This document shows, piece after piece, positions 6,210-8,018 of a DNA stretch of 8,018 nucleotides. The stretch comes from Coprothermobacterota bacterium. GTDB lineage: Bacteria; Caldisericota; JANLFM01. Below the pieces are notes generated by a model. It was given only the letters and a program-made list of their open reading frames with translations, searched no databases and had not been told where the DNA came from. Position 1 is the first letter of the stretch; each line of letters opens with the position of its first letter. Made by a program: the position numbers and the translations under genes. The DNA is taken from positions 1-8,018 of the forward strand of contig JAPLHX010000294.1 of the NCBI GenBank assembly GCA_026389415.1, read 5' to 3'.

Positions 6210-7024
6210 CGTTGGCAACGAGGACAGAAGTACGTCCCCCTTCCTGCTACCCGAATTTTCTCAATCGGTCCGCCACAGCGCGGGCAATGACCGCTATCCG
6301 TGCCATGCACCAAGGGTTGGTAGTCGCCCTTTTCGCCCGTGGCGCTGCGATAGTGGCAGAACGTCCGCCCTTGGGCGCTGATGGAAGCCTTCAGCACGCG
6401 TCGGATCCCGGCATGCAGCCGAACGACTTCGTTCCGACCAAGACTGTTGGCCGGTTTCGTCGGTAGTATCAAAGCCAAGAAAAGGGCTTCGTCGGCATAA
6501 ATGTTTCCGATGCCGGCGATCTTGGTTTGGTCCAGCAAGATGTCTTTCACTTTGCGCGTCGATTTGGCTAGGACCTGTGCCAATTCCTTCACAGTAAACG
6601 CAGAGTCCAGCGGTTCCAGGCCCAGTTTTCCCAGGCCAGGAAACCTGGCCAGTTCCGGCGGAAGCAGGAGATGCCACTCGCCGAATTTGCGTTGGTCCGT
6701 AAAATGCAATTCCTGGCGTTTGCCCAAATTCAATACGATGTGAGTGTGCTTTGGGCGCGGTGTCTTGGACGTGCAAACGATGAGGGAACCGGTCATGCGC
6801 AAGTGCACCACCAACGTTTGACCGGAAGCAAGATGAAGCAAGAGGAATTTGCCACGGCGCTCGATCGATTGGAAACGGTCTCCGACCATGCGCAGGTGAA
6901 AGTCACCCGGCGGGATGTTCTTTAGGACACCCGACCAAAACACCTCCACGCCGGTGATCTCCTTGCCCACCAAGGATTGTTGCAAGCCAAGCCGTATCGT
7001 CTCTACTTCGGGTAGTTCGGGCAT
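6206..7024 (-). CDS. mutM: Formamidopyrimidine-DNA glycosylase (Fpg/MutM)
   Basis: A 272-residue base-excision repair enzyme that removes 8-oxoguanine and formamidopyrimidines and nicks the abasic site. Seen: N-terminal MPELPEVETIR, which supplies catalytic Pro2 and Glu3 after methionine removal; Lys59 in RRGKFLLLHL; VVHLRMTGSL; the helix-two-turn-helix segment LDQTKIAGIGNIYADEALF; and the C-terminal zinc finger CPRCGG...GRGTYFCPRCQR, with four cysteines and the DNA-contacting arginine. Nothing essential appears missing. An in-frame start at 7060 would add twelve residues and bury the catalytic proline, so it is rejected; ATG 7024 has GGAAAAGG upstream inside the end of polA. It begins 1 nt after the polA stop and overlaps coaE by four bases, so polA, mutM and coaE look like one coupled unit. 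Confidence 0.97.
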   Translation of the reverse strand: MPELPEVETIRLGLQQSLVGKEITGVEVFWSGVLKNIPPGDFHLRMVGDRFQSIERRGKFLLLHLASGQTLVVHLRMTGSLIVCTSKTPRPKHTHIVLNLGKRQELHFTDQRKFGEWHLLLPPELARFPGLGKLGLEPLDSAFTVKELAQVLAKSTRKVKDILLDQTKIAGIGNIYADEALFLALILPTKPANSLGRNEVVRLHAGIRRVLKASISAQGRTFCHYRSATGEKGDYQPLVHGTDSGHCPRCGGPIEKIRVAGRGTYFCPRCQR

Positions 7025-7025
7025 G

Positions 7026-7832
7026 TTAAACCTTTTCCATATGGTACCAATTCCAACCAATTTTGAGCTCGGTCTTTAAAGGCACGGCCAGGGGGTAGAC
7101 ATTTTCCATGCAATATCGCACCAAGGGTATCACCGTATCTCGTTCGTTTTCCAAGCAGTCCAACACCAGCTCGTCGTGCACGGTGAGGACAATCCGACTT
7201 TTCAGTTGCTTTTCCTTTAGCGCACGGTGCAGTTTGAGCATGGCCAATTTGAGGATATCGGCTGCCGAGCCCTGGATCGGTGCGTTCAGCGCTGCACGTT
7301 CCGCCATCTGAGCCAGTCGGCGGTTGGATGAGTTCAAGTCGGGGATGAATCGTTTGCGGCCGAGGATGGTGCTCACGAAACCGTACTTTCGCCCCTGCTT
7401 GAGGATTTCCTCCAGCGTTTGTCGCGCTTGAGCGTGTTGTGCGAAATAGCGGTCGATGTAGGCTGCGGCTTCCTCCACCGGCGCCCCGGTGGCCTGGGCA
7501 AGACCGTAGGGACTCATGCCGTAAATGATGCCGAAGTTGATCGCTTTGGCCGTGCGTCGCATGTCGGACGTAACTTGCTCCGGCGATACATTGAACACAT
7601 GACAGGCCGTGTCGGTGTGCACATCGCCATCGCTTGCGAAGACCTCAAGCAGATCTGGATCCCGGGAGAGATGGGCAAGCACTCGCAGCTCAATTTGGGA
7701 GTAATCGGCCGAGAGCAGGAAAGAACCCGACGAAGCGAGAAAGGCGCGACGGCTCTGTTGGCCGAATGCGGAGCGGATCGGGATCTTCTGCAGATTGGGG
7801 TTCACTGATGACAGGCGGCCGGTGGTGGTGGC
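7026..7832 (-). CDS. polA: DNA polymerase I, C-terminal polymerase domain only
   Basis: About 268 residues of the palm, fingers and C-terminus of family A DNA polymerase, used in Okazaki-fragment processing and repair synthesis. Seen in order: TGRLSSVNPNLQKIPIR, motif A LSADYSQIELRVLAH with a metal-binding Asp, motif B RRTAKAINFGIIYGMSPYG with the nucleotide-binding Arg, Lys, Phe and Tyr, and motif C LTVHDELVLD with the second catalytic Asp; it ends GWNWYHMEKV. Complete family members run to several hundred residues more (thumb, 3'-5' and 5'-3' nuclease domains). Those are absent: upstream of the TGRLSS region the frame continues without recognisable similarity to a TAG at 7881-7883. The GTG at 7805 lies inside this conserved region and cannot be the real start. 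The truncation coincides with the beginning of an unrelated plus-strand coding fragment, so it is probably a junction artefact or rearrangement. The motifs that remain are intact. Confidence 0.93.
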   Translation of the reverse strand, partial: ATTTGRLSSVNPNLQKIPIRSAFGQQSRRAFLASSGSFLLSADYSQIELRVLAHLSRDPDLLEVFASDGDVHTDTACHVFNVSPEQVTSDMRRTAKAINFGIIYGMSPYGLAQATGAPVEEAAAYIDRYFAQHAQARQTLEEILKQGRKYGFVSTILGRKRFIPDLNSSNRRLAQMAERAALNAPIQGSAADILKLAMLKLHRALKEKQLKSRIVLTVHDELVLDCLENERDTVIPLVRYCMENVYPLAVPLKTELKIGWNWYHMEKV

Positions 7833-8018
7833 GAAGGTCGTATCGGAGGTGGTAAAGGAACACGGGCTGACGATACGCGGCTATACCGACTTCGAGCGGA
7901 TGCTCGCCGGCGAAGAGCTCGACGCGGTGGCGGTGCAGGTGGATCCCGATAAGCAGGTGCCGCTGGCGTGCCGGGCGATGGAGGCGGGATGCCATGTGAT
8001 GATGGAAGTGCCGGTGGC
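7822..8018 (+). CDS. Gfo/Idh/MocA-family oxidoreductase fragment, both ends missing
   Basis: An open plus-strand frame running off the right edge encodes about 65 residues that resemble the later part of the N-terminal NAD(P)-binding domain of Gfo/Idh/MocA oxidoreductases, such as sugar and inositol dehydrogenases. Seen: RGYTDFERMLAGEELDAVAV, then PLACRAMEAGCHVMMEVPV, matching the family pattern of a YxDFxxML helix, a LDAV strand and an EAGxHVxxExP strand. The first strand with the GxGxxG dinucleotide motif, about 35-40 residues, is missing, and the preceding DNA belongs to polA on the other strand. No ribosome binding site or proper start is visible; the GTG codons at 7822-7830 are not a credible start. 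By eye the stretch is richer in G+C and in GTG/GCG codons than the rest. The family call is fairly good; whether it belongs to this genome is doubtful. Confidence 0.7.
   Translation, partial: MVVAKVVSEVVKEHGLTIRGYTDFERMLAGEELDAVAVQVDPDKQVPLACRAMEAGCHVMMEVPV

Noticed and set aside
5457..6290. Long plus-strand open frame of 277 codons
   Set aside because: It lies antisense to the well-supported nuclease, coaE and mutM genes, has no recognisable motif, and is best explained as a shadow of their codon use.
7026..7805. A complete short polymerase starting at GTG 7805
   Set aside because: The GTG encodes the Val of the conserved TGRLSSVNPN segment and similarity continues upstream of it, so this is an internal codon.

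Overview
The window looks like part of a bacterial chromosome, most probably from a Bacillota lineage and plausibly an anaerobe or thermophile. The lineage guess rests on the order polA-mutM-coaE, a familiar Bacillota arrangement. The lifestyle guess rests on a tungsten/molybdenum aldehyde:ferredoxin oxidoreductase (AOR) and an ACT-less, archaeal-type homoserine dehydrogenase. No RNA genes, insertion sequences or CRISPR arrays were seen. Nearly all of the window is coding, with genes overlapping or only 1 nt apart.

Left block (1-2743, minus strand): a homoserine dehydrogenase-like gene (1597-2646, GTG start behind a perfect AGGAGG) is followed after a single base by an AOR-family gene (1595-1) that runs off the left edge. 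A short intergenic region (2647-2743) appears to carry two face-to-face promoters. From it a 425-codon gene of unknown function (2744-4021, plus strand) is transcribed divergently. Its predicted strand/helix rhythm resembles a TIM barrel.

Right block (4004 to about 7830, minus strand): the order of transcription is polA (C-terminal part only), mutM, coaE, a stand-alone RecB/Cas4-like PD-(D/E)XK nuclease with an apparent iron-sulfur cluster, and a frameshifted SAM methyltransferase. polA-mutM are 1 nt apart, mutM-coaE overlap by ATGA, and coaE-nuclease overlap by TTGA, so these look like one translationally coupled repair/housekeeping operon. The methyltransferase needs at least three frame changes to be read through, while its neighbours are intact, so it is probably a pseudogene. 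Its 3' end overlaps the 3' end of the 425-codon gene by 18 bp.

Right edge (about 7820-8018): the polA reading frame stops matching DNA polymerase I around the conserved TGRLSS segment. From the same point the plus strand encodes an N-terminally truncated Gfo/Idh/MocA-type oxidoreductase. This abrupt change of identity inside a conserved gene points to an assembly chimera or a real rearrangement, and the last 190 or so bases should not be assumed to belong with the rest.

Functionally, the right operon would supply DNA repair synthesis, 8-oxoguanine removal, coenzyme A synthesis and a nuclease. The left cluster pairs a semialdehyde/alcohol dehydrogenase with an aldehyde oxidoreductase and a divergent unknown enzyme, which is the most promising candidate here for an undescribed pathway.
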